Of a DNA stretch of 60,000 nt, positions 11,692 to 22,445 are shown piece after piece (within the stretch, counting starts at the first letter, position 1; each line of letters begins with the position of its first letter). The translations under genes were made by a program, and so were the position numbers. The notes under the pieces were generated by a model that did not search any database, was not told the origin of the DNA, and saw only the letters and a program-made list of their open reading frames with translations. The DNA lies in the NCBI GenBank assembly GCA_009760855.2, contig WPIO01000246.1, positions 64,001-124,000 of the forward strand. The letters run 5' to 3'. This DNA comes from Cristatella mucedo. Lineage: Eukaryota; Bryozoa; Phylactolaemata; Cristatellidae.

Positions 11692-11955
11692 AATAATAAG
11701 AATAACAACAATAATGCACTTTATAAAGCACCCACAGAGAACTTAATCTCTCTCGAGGTGCCTAACTTTTGCTGCAAAGGGAAATGCAGTTGAATGGTGA
11801 GTAAAATTATGCTTTATAAACAAACGAAATGAATAACATGGTTACGGGTGACAAGCATAGGGTCAGCATGCAAATGTGGTCATTGGCAGCATGCACAGTG
11901 CCAGCATGCATAAGCACATCAAGGACGAATCAAAGTGACCCACTAAATGCTATCT
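11692..11955 (-). mobile_element. LINE-A 3' UTR and tail
   Basis: An AAT-rich tail and the LINE-A 3' UTR, minus orientation, end sharply at ctatctagg, where a plus-strand LINE-A RT fragment begins. The same junction is preserved at about 51,410. Confidence 0.75.
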
Positions 11956-12990
11956 AGGCTTACATTTCTATACCGATGACAATCGGTTGTCTGTACTTTA
12001 ATCCCGAGCAGCCTATGAGCATCACGAATTTTCTACACTCACTTCCTGCATGTACTGATGACATATGCACATGGATAGCAACAGATTTTCTAAAACTAAA
12101 CGTTGGAAACACTAACTTACTAGTTTATGGGCCAACCCGGTGCACTTCATAAATTGGAAAGGCTAGAGCTCAAAATTGACTCTGCCAGCATATCTCCCAT
12201 TGAATCAGCTGGAAATTTGGGTATCGTGTTCTAAAGTGACTCTCGTTAGACGACCACTTCAGCTCCACAGTCAAGCCTGATTACTTTCAAGCGTGTTTAG
12301 ATAAGGATACCACTTCAAAGTTGATCCATGCATCTCTGACCTACCTTCTTTACTTCTGTAACTCACTTCTTGCTGGCCTACCAGCATTTGCAAACAAGAG
12401 CTTACAGCTGGTGCAAAACTCAACAGCTAGGCTTGTCTGTCGTCAACGTCTGAATAGCCACATCACACCACTTCTTGCTGACCTGCACTGGCTACCAATT
12501 AAGCAACGGATCGACTTCAACGTTCTGTCGCTCACTTTCACATCACTTCATTCTTTGGCTCCAGCCTATCTCTCTGATCTACTTCCACACCAGGCCAAGC
12601 ATCGTACTAATGGCTTTTGGGAATCCAACCGTTGGCCAAGACATCGTACAAATCTTAAATCCTTGGAAGAGCGTAGATTTAGTTTGTATGGCCCTAAACC
12701 TGAAACTCACTCCTGACATTCTTTAGAACCTCCATTGACTTGACCACATTTAAAAATAACTAAAAAGCATACCGGCTAAGGACAGAATTTAGTGGGTCCC
12801 TGTGATTCCTCCTTCATGTGCTTAGGCATGCTGACACTCTACATGTCATCCCTAACCATTTTATTTATGTTCTTTATCAAGCATGATATTACTCATCATT
12901 CAATCGCGTTTCCCTTTGCAGCGAATGTTAGGTGCCTAGAATGAGACTAAATTCTCAGACGGCACTTAATCAAGTGAATCATTTTTATTA
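11956..12990 (+). mobile_element. LINE-A fragment from RT active site to 3' tail, sense
   Basis: It starts at the catalytic box (HFYTDDNRLS), runs through SLTYLLYFCNSLLAGLPA, LVQNSTARLV and LHWLPIKQRIDFNVL, then the 3' UTR, and ends in an ATTATT tail. The 131-codon open frame at 12,321-12,716 covers the C-terminal module. A paralogue at 51,410-53,105 is interrupted by a LINE-A insertion. Position 12,085-12,104 is the unoccupied counterpart of that insertion site. Confidence 0.8.
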
Positions 12991-12994
12991 TTAA

Positions 12995-13255
12995 AAGAAT
13001 GGTACAACCGATGGTCATCTGCATAGAACTGAAAGCCTTGATTGTGCTTGCCGCTCACATCGGCAAAATGAAGAGCCTACATCATGAAAAGAACTGGACA
13101 AGTGACAGATCCACGAGGTACCCAATATTTGAGAGGATCCTCAGATGATCTCTGTCTATTCTTGTCTACATTGGGGAGTTTCCAACTGAGGTAGGACCTG
13201 AACTATTGCAATCCGGTACCAGTGATACTTTTACTCTTCAGAACATAGACTTCCC
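12995..13255 (-). mobile_element. LINE-A RT fragment, antisense, starting at the active site
   Basis: The minus strand encodes RT residues upstream of and including FQFYADDHRLYH; the catalytic YADD is intact. It begins only a few bases after the 3' tail of the sense LINE-A fragment. The same sense-tail/antisense-RT junction occurs at 16,355/16,375 and 53,105/53,115. Confidence 0.7.
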
Positions 13256-14351
13256 GATTAATATATTTTTAAACAAAAGTATAAACTTTCAAATGCTGGC
13301 TTGGCTGCATATATATGACAACTATTCTACATCTGCTTTTCGCAGCATATCGCTGCAGTGTTAAACAGCTCATACTTTGAACACTGTAGTGCGTGGCCAA
13401 AGTAGCGTAGCAATGTAAACAGTTGGACATACATACCTGGGAAATTTTCCATCACCCTTGCAGTCAAGATTGCAGAAAATTTCTCTTCCGAGATGACATT
13501 AGGCTGCTCAACCGAAATCGCGAAAACCTACTTACATCCAAAGCAAGGGCAGATGAGGGTTTCTGAAATTTATAGACATCCAGGTTCACAGCTTTCAAGT
13601 CGGCAAGGCATAATCTCACATTTAACAATAATATCGGGCATCCGTGGTGCAAGTCACTTAATAGCGATGGGTCGCTGGAATGCACGGGCCGACGAAGGCC
13701 AGTCGGCCCAAAGAGCTTACAAAGAGCATAGCTTGAATTGAACAGCGATTTACTTAGCCACGATCCCAACTGTTTGCAATCGGCCTTTTTCACAAATCGA
13801 AAAGATATACAGCCAGACTATTCACGGTACTCCTTTAGGATGGCACTGCTGTTATTAGTTCGGAAAAAGAGCACCTAAGGTGGCAAGCAGACTTCCAACA
13901 CGTGTCATGCTGACCTGCGATGGTGCGGTAGTCATAGGAATGCAATTCCACGGTGTCAATTCGAATGCTTCTGGGATGTATGCAAGCCGACTTGAGAAAC
14001 GAGAACACCGACCACATGCCGCTAGCCGGCAGTTCGGCGAAGCAGCTGCTACTGGCTTCCGTTTGGGACTGCCCACAAGCCTCGACGAATCCTATTGGTC
14101 AGATGCCATGACCTGCCTGTCTTTTCCCTGCCGACGAAAATATCCAAGTATTTTGAACTTACACCGGATATTTAAGCAACAGTAAATGTGGATAGTTTCT
14201 TATTAGCCTTGCCTAGTTACCGATAGCTCCAGATGATGCTTCCAAACTCCGTAGTAACCTCTTCTTTCTTGTCGGAGTAGTACAAATAACGAGAATATTA
14301 CCACACTTAATAAAAAAATACATCGGAGCGAAATTCTTTATTGGTGATTTA
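13256..14351 (-). other. Composite-element central segment with a possible exon (13,437-13,503)
   Basis: The block recurs at 53,361-54,465 (close) and 16,641-17,289 (diverged, shorter). On the minus strand a 67-bp interval lies between an acceptor-like …ttgagcag and a donor CCCAG|gtatgt. It is open in the first two copies and contains EEKFSAILTARV; the third copy is disrupted. The remaining open frames show no domain. It may be captured host exon sequence or coincidence. Confidence 0.3.
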
Positions 14352-15335
14352 AATTTGAAGCTAAGGAAACGCAATCGGATATTTAAAAAACCATTCGTCC
14401 GGTTTTTGGAAAGCTTGCTGTAGATTTCCAATTTGTGAGCCTTAACGGGTCACTAGGTAAGGTGGTTGCTTTCCCGACTTGATTAACGAGGTCGCAGGTT
14501 CAACTCCTGTGGTGGACGATTTTTGCTACAAGCAGTGGTAAAAGCCGCAACGAATCTGCTTTCGCTGTAAAAAAGAGACTGTTAAATCAGCCATGATTTT
14601 TATTGGATGAGTTTTGGTGGCTCCTTAAGACAGTTGCTTTTACGACCACTTTCTGCAGGTCGTCAGTTCAATTCCAGCTGTGGGCAATCCTGTTTCACGA
14701 TTGCAAGCTGGGGTTAAAGCCTTAAAGTGTCTTGTGTCGCTGTACACGAAGAAGATGATTCATCATCTAACAATTTTTTTAGTTTTTGTTTGGATAGCTT
14801 GGAAGGCACACTAGGTAGAGCCGATGCTTTCATGACAACTTACCCGAGCTCGTACGTTTGATTTCCTTGGTGGGCATTTCTTTATTGATGCTGCAAACAG
14901 TGGTCATGGGAGTAAAGAATCTTCTTTCGCTGTAAAAAAAATAGTTTGTTAAACCAGCTATGATTTTCTTCTGGGTGAACGTGATGGCCCATTATGTAAG
15001 AAGGTGCCTTTCACGACCACTTTCCCGAAGTCGTGGGTTCTATTGCTGTGGTGGCCAATACTTGATTTCACTGCAAGCTGTGGTTAATGCCATGAAAGGT
15101 CATTTGTCGCTGTACAAGAAAAGGTACTTTAATCAGCTAAGATTTTTTTCTTTTTTTCGGTTAGCCGTGAATACACGCAAGCTTAGGCTGTAGCTTTCTC
15201 GACCTCGGTCCCGAGGTCATGTGTTCGATTCAAGTGGTGGGTGATCATTTTGCAACCCTGCAAGCAGAGTAAAGGTCGTAAAGGTTTTCCTGTCGCTATT
15301 CAAAAAGTGACTTTTAATCAGCTAGGATTTTTCTT
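14352..15335 (+). repeat. Leader plus five-unit tRNA-like tandem array (block T1)
   Basis: A ~80-bp leader (…cggatatttaaaaaacc…, 14,352-14,435) precedes five ~180-bp units starting near 14,436, 14,608, 14,794, 14,976 and 15,161. Units carry A-box-like and B-box-like motifs (for example GGTTCAACTCC, TGTTCGATTC) separated by a GACC…GGTC stem. Then come a TGCAAGC…GTGG segment, a TGTCGCTATT/CTGTAC…AAAA segment, CTGTTAAATCAG and a T-run. The five unit types differ from each other but match block T7 (54,555-55,455) unit for unit. Confidence 0.8.
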
Positions 15336-15520
15336 AACCATACTCGCATACATACTGTATGCACATTGCCTCGAACCATGTTAATCATGTTATTTATCAA
15401 GCACGACACCGCTCACATTCCATCCTTGTTTCCATTGCACCAAATGTAAAGCATGTAGATAGAGATTGAGTTCTTTGAGGGAGCTCTATTAATTATGTAA
15501 TTAACATTAATATTAGCCGG
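15336..15520 (+). mobile_element. L2-like 3' tail closing array T1
   Basis: Immediately after the last T-rich unit end comes a ~180-bp segment resembling the LINE-A 3' UTR (atgttatttatcaagcacgac…, gagattgagttctttgaggg…). Every array in the window is followed by a version of this tail, so it is probably the 3' end of a composite element recognised by a LINE RT. Confidence 0.65.
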
Positions 15521-15534
15521 TAGGTTGGCTCTGT

Positions 15535-16355
15535 CAACATTCTCTTAAGTAAACTTTGCTGCTATCAATATGCCGATGTCATCAATACAACTAGCAAATG
15601 AGCTGTGATATTTCGACGTGCTCCAGAGCTGGCAATGATCAAAAGCAGCTAGTCCCAGCATGTGTGCTATACAATCATGACAACTGTAAGTCACAGCTTG
15701 CTGGGCTACTGGCATGTGCAATCAAGAGCTTGCAGCTGGTACAAAACTCCACAGCTAGGCTCGTCAAAATTGAACGTTGCAGTTGCCACATTGAAAGCAC
15801 TGCTTGCCGACCTCCACCGGCTACCAGTCAAGCAACGTATCGAATTCATAATGTTATTGCTAACTTTTGGGTCACTTCATTCTTTTGCTCCAGCCTATCT
15901 CTCAAATGTACTCCCCCACCGTGCAAGGTATCGTAACACTTTTTTTTCGGGATCCAGCAGTTTGCCAATACCTCGTACAAATTTCAAATGCTTTGGACAC
16001 CATGCATTTACTTCATATGCCCTCAAAGCCTAGAACTCATTCCCGACTTGCGTCAGAACATTCCCTGACTGGACCACGTTTAAAAAGAACTTGAAACAGA
16101 GCAGTTTAGGACAGCATTAGGTGGGTCCCTGTGATTCATCTTTCATGTGCTTGTGAGTGCTGACACTGGGCATGCTGCAACGAACCGAACTTGCATGCTG
16201 CCCCTGTGCATGTCATCCCAACCATGTTATTCATGCTGTAGTCAAGTGTAAAATCACTCACAAATTCAACTGCATTTGTCTTTGCAGCAAATTTTAAGCG
16301 CATAAGAAATGATTGAATTCTCTGAGGGCAATTTTTAAGTACATTTTTATTATTA
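15535..16355 (+). mobile_element. Antisense LINE-A RT scrap joined to sense LINE-A C-terminus and tail
   Basis: 15,535-15,652 is antisense RT (about the NSFPACIDDI part). 15,655-16,130 is the sense C-terminal module (CAIKSLQLVQNSTARLV, LHRLPVKQRIEF, FAPAYLSNVLPHRAR). The 3' UTR and a TTATTATTA tail follow to 16,355. The near copy at 55,640-56,207 has the same internal junction but ends at the 56,208 breakpoint. Confidence 0.7.
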
Positions 16356-16374
16356 TTAAAGGAATGTACATACA

Positions 16375-16640
16375 GTAGTCATTTGCATAGATGTGAAAGC
16401 CTTGATCGTGCTTGCATATCACGTCGGCCAAAAGGCAAAGCACAATCGTGAAAATCACTGGATCACTGACAGATCCCCGAGCAACACGATATTTAGGAGG
16501 TTCCTTAGATGATCTATGTCTACTCATGTAAATATTGGGCAGTCTCTCACTGAGGTAGAACCTGAACTATTGCAATCCCGAGCCCGTAATGCTTTTAGGT
16601 CTGAGCAAATTGAAGTCCCAGATAATTTACGTAGACAGAC
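16375..16640 (-). mobile_element. LINE-A RT fragment, antisense, active-site mutant
   Basis: It corresponds to 12,995-13,255. The catalytic box reads YAND (FHIYANDYCMY), so the first aspartate is replaced. GSVSDPVIFTI stands where GVPQGS.LGP is expected. Confidence 0.65.
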
Positions 16641-17289
16641 AATCATAAAAATTTGAATGCTTGCTGAGGCAGCCAATATATGAGAACTATTCCAGATGTT
16701 GTTTTGGCAGCCCGTCACAGCAAGGCAAACAGCTCACATTCTGAATACTATAGCAGTCGGCAAATGTACTGTGGTAGCCTAAACAGTTGCACACACAGAG
16801 CCATGAATGTTCCTGTCACCCATGCAGTCAAGATTTAGGAAAGTTGCTTTTCGAAGACGACATAGGGTTACACATCCGAAATCACGAAAACCTACTCAAA
16901 TCCAAAGCAAGGGCAAATGAGTGTTTATGAAATGTATAGCCATTCAGATTCACAGTTTTGAAGTCGGCAAGCAATAATCCTACGTCGAACACAAATATTG
17001 GCATCCGAGTTGCAAGCCACGTATTACGAATGGGTGGTAGGCATACACAGGACTTCGTAGAGCGGTCGATGTAATGAGCTTGCTGAGATCAGACCTTGAA
17101 TTGAACAGCGATTTACTTACCTATGAACCCAACTTTTTGTGATCGGCCTTATTGAAAAATCGAAAAGATATACCGCGAGACTATCTAGGGTACTCATTTC
17201 CGATAGCCGAACTGACATCAGCACATAATGAGAGAGCTTTAGCCGGCGAGCAGATTCCCAACAGGCCTCCTGCTGTTCTGACATTGTAG
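16641..17289. other. Diverged copy of the composite central segment
   Basis: It aligns with parts of 13,256-14,350 (for example aatcacgaaaacctactcaaatcc). The exon-like interval of the sister copies is broken here by a stop and a lost donor. Confidence 0.45.
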
Positions 17290-18084
17290 GATAGGACACA
17301 CGATCGGATATTTCAGAAACGTCCGTCCGGTAGCTGGAAAGCTTACTGCAGGTTTCGAAAAAGCGAGCCGTAATGGCTGAGTAATTAAGTCAGTTCCTTT
17401 CTCGACCTCGGACCCGAGGTCATGAGTTCGATCCTTCCGGTGGGAAATTCTGTATCGCTACTGCAAGCGATGGTGAAAGTCGTAAAGTTTCTTCTGTTGC
17501 TATACAAAAAGAGGCTGTTAATTCACCTATCTTTTTTCCGTTTTCGTTTGGTTAGCCTGGATGGTGCACTAGGTAAAGGCAATGCTTTTACGACCACTTT
17601 TCCGAAGTCGTGGGTTTCGTATCACATGGGGGGCGATCGCTTATCGCCACTGCAGGCCTTGGTGAAAGACGTAAACGCTCTTCTGTCGCTAAACAAAAGA
17701 AGCTTTTCAATCAGGCATATTGTTTATGGTGAGTCGTAGGGCATGCTAGGAAAGATGGTTGCTTTCACCACCTTTGTCCCGAGGTCTTTGGTTAGATTCC
17801 TGCCATGGGCTAGTCTTTATCGCCACTGCAAGCGGTGGTGAAAGACTTAAAGGCTCTTCTGGCGCTATAAAAAAGAGGTGGTTTTTAATTAGTTTGGATT
17901 TCTTTTGGTGAGCCGCGAGTGCTTAGTAGAAAAGGCTGTTGCTTTCACGAGCTTGTTCCTGAGGTCGTGGGGTCGTTTCCTGCAGTGGGCGATCCTCTAT
18001 CGCATCGGCAAGTGGTGCTGAAAGCCGTAAAGGCTCTTCTGGTGCTATACAAAAAGAGGCGGTTTAATCATCTAGGATTTTCTT
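17290..18084 (+). repeat. Leader plus four-unit tRNA-like array A-B-C-D (block T2)
   Basis: The leader cacgatcggatatttcag… runs 17,290-17,363. Units begin near 17,364 (A: gagccgtaatggctgag), 17,546 (B: ttagcctggatggtgcac), 17,730 (C: gagtcgtagggcatgctagg) and 17,908 (D: gagccgcgagtgcttag). Unit A contains a strong stem CTCGACCTCGG/CCGAGGTCATGAG; unit D carries acgagcttgttcctgaggt. B-box-like AGTTCGATCC is visible in unit A. The order A-B-C-D is shared with T4 and T5. Confidence 0.8.
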
Positions 18085-18262
18085 TAACCATACTTGCATG
18101 CTGTCCCTGTTCTTGTTACAACTACCAAATTTTCTTTTTTATTTGCCAAGCATGATTCCGGTTGCCATTCGATCACGTTTCCTTTAAAGCAACCGTACAG
18201 GCCCTAGAAGGAGATTGAGTTCTTCGAGGGTGCTTAATAAATTGTGGTCTTTATAATAATAT
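18085..18262 (+). mobile_element. L2-like 3' tail closing array T2
   Basis: It starts taaccatacttgcatgctg and ends gagttcttcgagggtgcttaa, as after the other arrays. Confidence 0.65.
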
Positions 18263-18352
18263 CAGCTACTAAGTTGGTTTTCTCACCGACCACTTTAAGT
18301 AGGTTTGCTGCATTAAAAGAGCGAATGTCATCGATACGAGCAGCAAACGAGC

Positions 18353-18443
18353 TAATAAAAATAATAATAATAATGCACTTGATAAAGCACCCTTAGATAA
18401 CTTAATCTCTCTTTAGGCGCTTTACATTTGCTGCAAAGTAAAG
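18353..18443 (-). mobile_element. Short LINE-A 3'-end insertion
   Basis: About 90 bp of LINE-A tail and 3' UTR (AAT run, then gcacttgataaagcac…) interrupts the antisense RT scrap (18,280-18,352 / 18,444-18,490) that is continuous at 15,545-15,650. It is a severely 5'-truncated insertion. Confidence 0.6.
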
Positions 18444-18494
18444 TTTGATATGCTGCAGAGCTGGGAATTATCAAAGCAGTTGGTTAGTCCCTCC

Positions 18495-19195
18495 ATTTGC
18501 GACATCCCGGCTTGCCTTCCATTACTCATTGCGGGCTGGCCAACAGGCAGGTGCATTTAGTAGTATACAGCTGGGGTCAATGTAATCAGCTTGGCTTGTT
18601 GGTTGTGAGCGTCGTTGCAGTTGCCGCAGCACACCACTTACCGATGACCTGCAATGGTTACCAGTCAAGCAACGAATCGACTTTAAAGTTGTATCGCTTA
18701 CTTTTAGGTCACTTCATTCTTCAGCTCCCGCCCATCTCTCATACCTAATCCTCCACCAGGCCTGCTCCGTATCAATCACTTTCCGGAATTTAACACTTAG
18801 CCAATACCTCATACAAACCTCAAATCCTTGGGCGACCGTGCATTTATTTTGCATGCTCCCAAAGCCTGGAATTCTCTCCCGACTTGCATAAGAAAATCCT
18901 CTGACTTGACCTCGTTTAAAAAGAACTTTAAAACGCACCTATTTAGTTCAGCATTGAGTGGGTCCCTGCGATTCGTCTTTCGTGTGCTTATGCGTGCTGA
19001 CACTGTGGGTACTGTTACTAACCACATTAGCATGATGGCACTGTGCATGTCACCCATAACCATGTTATTTATGTTGTTTATCAAGCATGATGTTACTCAA
19101 AATTCAATCGCGTTCCCATTTGCAGCAAATGTCAAGCGCAGAGAAAGACATTGATTTCTCTAAGGGTGCATTATCGCATGCATTACGTCTATTAA
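18495..19195 (+). mobile_element. LINE-A C-terminus and 3' UTR, sense
   Basis: The sense C-terminal module is decayed in its first half. It is recognisable from 18,640 (cagtcaagcaacgaatcgac) through HAPKAWNSLPTCIRKSSDLT and SFKKNFKTHLFSSALSGSL near 18,850-18,960. A full 3' UTR follows, ending at the ATTAATAATAA tail near 19,190. Confidence 0.75.
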
Positions 19196-20580
19196 TAATA
19201 ATATTTTTTCCAACGAAGCGAGCTGCAGCAGCGTAGGTTGAGGCTGCAGTGACATTAAACCGTACTGTTTCGTATCGCTGAGGTTAGGTCCAGCTCGACG
19301 CAGGTAGCCACGTGTACGTACCCGTCAAAGCTGAAACGCACTGCAGGGTGCCGGGCGTTCTTGCAACTGAGCGCTAAGCCTCAGAGGTCTATTAAGTATC
19401 CTTCGAGCTCAAGAGATCTAATTATGCCCTAACGCCGAGTTGGTTGGTCAACGGTTAAGGTGCTCGCCCCGACCAAGGTCTGGCTGAGGTCGTGGGCTAC
19501 AGACTAGAGGCATACGTGAAGCGCTTGAATAGAGATTAAGTTCTCTTGGGGCGCTATACAAATGAATTATATTTTTTTATGGCCAAGCTTTAATAAAAGA
19601 GCAGAAGACGAGCATGGGTAATCTTAAGCGGCGCACGCTCAGCCCGCTATAAACAGCGAACGCTAAACCCTAAACTGTACAAAATAAAAACCATATACAC
19701 GAAGCACAAAACAATAAATCCTAAAACACTCAACCATATATCGGGGTAAACGACCTATACCAGGGGTGGAATTTCCGGGGAAAATGTCCAGGGGTTACGT
19801 CCAGAAGAAAAATTTCCGCACCCCTGGTTCTATATACTTCATTAGTCAATGAAAACTATACGTTCTGCTGAATTAAAACCTACTTCAGGCCATTTAAACT
19901 CTTCTTGAGAGGCCAGTCACACGTCGAGATTTGCATGAAACACCGTTGTATAAAGTCCAAAAGAGTGACGCCTGTGCTGCAATGTATTGTATCAGAGTCG
20001 ATAACTTCACGAAGTCACAAGACCAAGTATGTATATGTAGAGTGTTCCAGGACCACTCAAAGCCTAAGCGATTTGGCAGCTTACCGACTTCATTTCATGC
20101 GAGATGTAAAGTGAAAAGCACGGCTGAGCCAGGAGGTCAACCAAGATAGTGAGTAATATGGGGCAAGAATTTTAGAATGGCTGGTAAGGAATTGCCACAT
20201 TCGGCAGCTGCATTGTAAATGGCGTTACTTGAGAATTTTGGAAGTGAGCACCGCAGCGTGGAACCAGCAGATGGGGAGCTTTAATCGCTAATGTTTTAGG
20301 TATTTTACAACGTTGTACAGATTTTCCTGAATGAAAGTTCAACACAGTTCTCCAGAGGAAATTCCACGGATGGGTTGAAGAATTCTCTGGGTAACCGTTA
20401 GCATGAAACCCAAGGAGTAAGTGACGACATCTCGCCTACACAGAACTGCTAAACTTACAACCAAGATTTCGTGCACGAACATAGCAACTCTGTCCGTAGC
20501 CCAACTCAGCCTCCAAGAAAAGGTGGGGATAGTGCTCACAAGTTTTTGATTGCACAATCCACCCTCGATAGAATTTTAAA
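19196..20580. repeat. Low-copy repeat paralogous to 33,800-35,900
   Basis: 19,200-20,150 aligns with 33,800-34,775, and 20,150-20,560 aligns with 34,760-35,065 joined to 35,580-35,880. At 20,205-20,230 (…gcattgtaaatggcg…) this copy lacks the tRNA-like monomer found at 34,830-35,015. Near 20,300 it lacks the LINE-A found at 35,066-35,580. It therefore preserves two unoccupied sites. No gene is recognised. Confidence 0.6.
19430..19568 (+). mobile_element. tRNA-derived SINE (SINE-C) with L2-like end
   Basis: A tRNA-like head (gtcaacggttaaggtgctcg, A-box region; gaggtcgtgggctac, degraded B-box region) is followed by a short body. The end …gattaagttctcttgggg plus GCGCTATACAAAT resembles L2-type 3' termini. 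Copies lie at 34,040-34,172, 40,785-40,925 and 49,823-49,930. Confidence 0.7.
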
Positions 20581-21457
20581 TCGCATTACTGTTAGCCTTT
20601 AGCGAAAGCCCTTTAAGGCCACAATTACTGTTCTCAGTCATTGTGGACTGCTACAGGTCTCCTGCTAGCCCTTGCCTTGGTGGGTCCAACTTGGGCACCT
20701 AGAACAACCCGTAGCTGGCCGACTAGCCAAGTTTTCGATGCCATCTGACTTGACTCTCATAAAACATAAGAGGTACCCCTCCAAATAAATACTCAAGCTC
20801 AAGTATCAAAATAAACAAAAAGCACTGCCGTCTGGCAGGCGTCTACTTTTAATTGGCATTGCGAAGTGCAGCACCACCTATCGCGTTGTAATCCCTGCTC
20901 AGGGTGGTCCTCTAGTCACAGCTCAAATGAAACGACAAATGTCAGACATAAGCTTGCTGGAGAATGTGAGTTTGCCGTTAGTCATTCTTTGTTAAAAGCT
21001 TTCATATCCGGCCAGTTAGACATCATATTTTAAGGTCGATTATTTTTTTCTCACGGATTTTCCTGTAAGATTTTACTACTGGAATAAATTGGTAAAGTCG
21101 TCAGTCAGACACAGAGGCGTGGTGAAAAACGGAGACGAATTCCAGCCCTGGTGGAGCAACGCCACTGTAACACCGATCAACATGCAGCTACGACAGATCT
21201 CAGAGCACTGCCTTTATTGTGGTACGACGAAAGCACATTCAAAGTAAAATAAAAAGCCGCTTTTCCAGAGCCATCAAAGGAGATCAACGTGATCGCTCGT
21301 GCGTCAGGCCTACAAATAAATCGACACAAAACGATTAGGCTTTGGAAGTGAAAATGTTACCATAATATAAGCACAAATGGAACACTCATCGAAAACCCAG
21401 TAGGCCACTGTTGACAATCAAGGTAACCATTTTGTTTCAACGTCAGCAACAGAAAAG
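20581..21457. repeat. Low-copy segment; 20,850-21,457 duplicated at 37,350-37,925
   Basis: The two copies share several long blocks (for example agcactgcctttattgtgg and the run after it). Each has a gtgagttt donor-like site near 20,968 / 37,448, but the preceding frames do not agree, so no exon is called. 20,581-20,850 has no match in the window. Confidence 0.5.
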
Positions 21458-21509
21458 GGAGAGAGTGAGTGAGTGAGTGAGTGTGTGAGAGAGAGAGAGA
21501 GATAGAGAT

Positions 21510-21606
<97 letters not shown>
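21458..21606. repeat. (GA)n microsatellite, expanded
   Basis: Nearly 150 bp of GA repeats with GAGT and GATA interruptions at the 5' side. The duplicate locus has only about 20 bp (37,917-37,937). Confidence 0.95.
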
Positions 21607-21608
<2 letters not shown>

Positions 21609-21974
21609 AAACCCATGCTTTACATAGCAGTATCTCTACGATTAACGTTAAACATACCTACTCTTCTTGCAACCGCTATGCATGCCATGATCACTAATTA
21701 GGTCATTTGTTGGTTTCACGACAACATAGAGTTCCCAAATAAAATGCTACCATCTGCTGGTGCCTAAAATTGCTATATCATTAATAATATCATTAAAATT
21801 TTAAAAAGACAGCGATATACACAATTTTATATCTAAATAAAACTTATTGCACGGCCACCTGAGAGAACTTAAGAACTCAAGTCTGCGAAAACTGTCAAAC
21901 AAACCGCTGGTAATATACTAGTTATCAATCAGAACACGATGACCACAAGTAAAAAAGTCAAGTAAATGTGAAAA
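21607..21974. other. Non-coding flank of gene copy 2
   Basis: AT-rich sequence with no recognisable feature. Homology with copy 1 (3,050 onward) starts at about 21,885. Confidence 0.4.
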
Positions 21975-22094
21975 TTATAACCGCCAATTTACCTCTGAAA
22001 CTTCAACATCTTCACTAGGCAGGACTTGATTCTGTGGGTCAAGCTGGTTTTGGAAATCCATTCTGCGACAGATTTCCATTAGTCTCGACCACAC
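21975..22094 (-). CDS. Putative last coding exon, duplicated gene copy 2
   Basis: The acceptor …ctgactgcag is followed by 39 codons, VWSRLMEICRRMDFQNQLDP…, and then TAA. Relative to copy 1, codons change mostly at third positions or conservatively (D to E, T to R). The C-terminal tail is three residues longer. It joins the 22,674-22,880 exon in phase 0. Confidence 0.5.
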   Translation of the reverse strand: MWSRLMEICRRMDFQNQLDPQNQVLPSEDVEVSEVNWRL

Positions 22095-22445
22095 CTGCAG
22101 TCAGATAGTACGCAATTAAAATAAATTCAGAGCACCAAAGAATTATGTTGCAACGTCTGGCTTAAAGAGGAGCATAGCATGATGAGCTGCAGTACGATTC
22201 TTCCGGAGCCAAGTATACTTCCGGAATTTAATATAATAAGGTATCATCAGCCCCATTAAATGTCTGCAAAATGGAAATCTTTAATCAGCTTTGCTTTACA
22301 CCAACTACTACTGCCACCTAATACATCATAGCTGTAGTAAAAACTCATTTAATGAACCATTCTTCAACTTCGACCAAATATAGCCAATCAGTGCTCAGGT
22401 ATCGGTCGTAAGATCACGAGGTGCAATGTAGGACACGAACTTCCT

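Noticed and set aside
14436-15335. Functional tRNA gene cluster
   Set aside because: Units have B-box-like and some A-box-like motifs, but no complete cloverleaf with anticodon arm could be drawn, and units are ~180 bp with extra hairpins. tRNA-derived repeats fit better.
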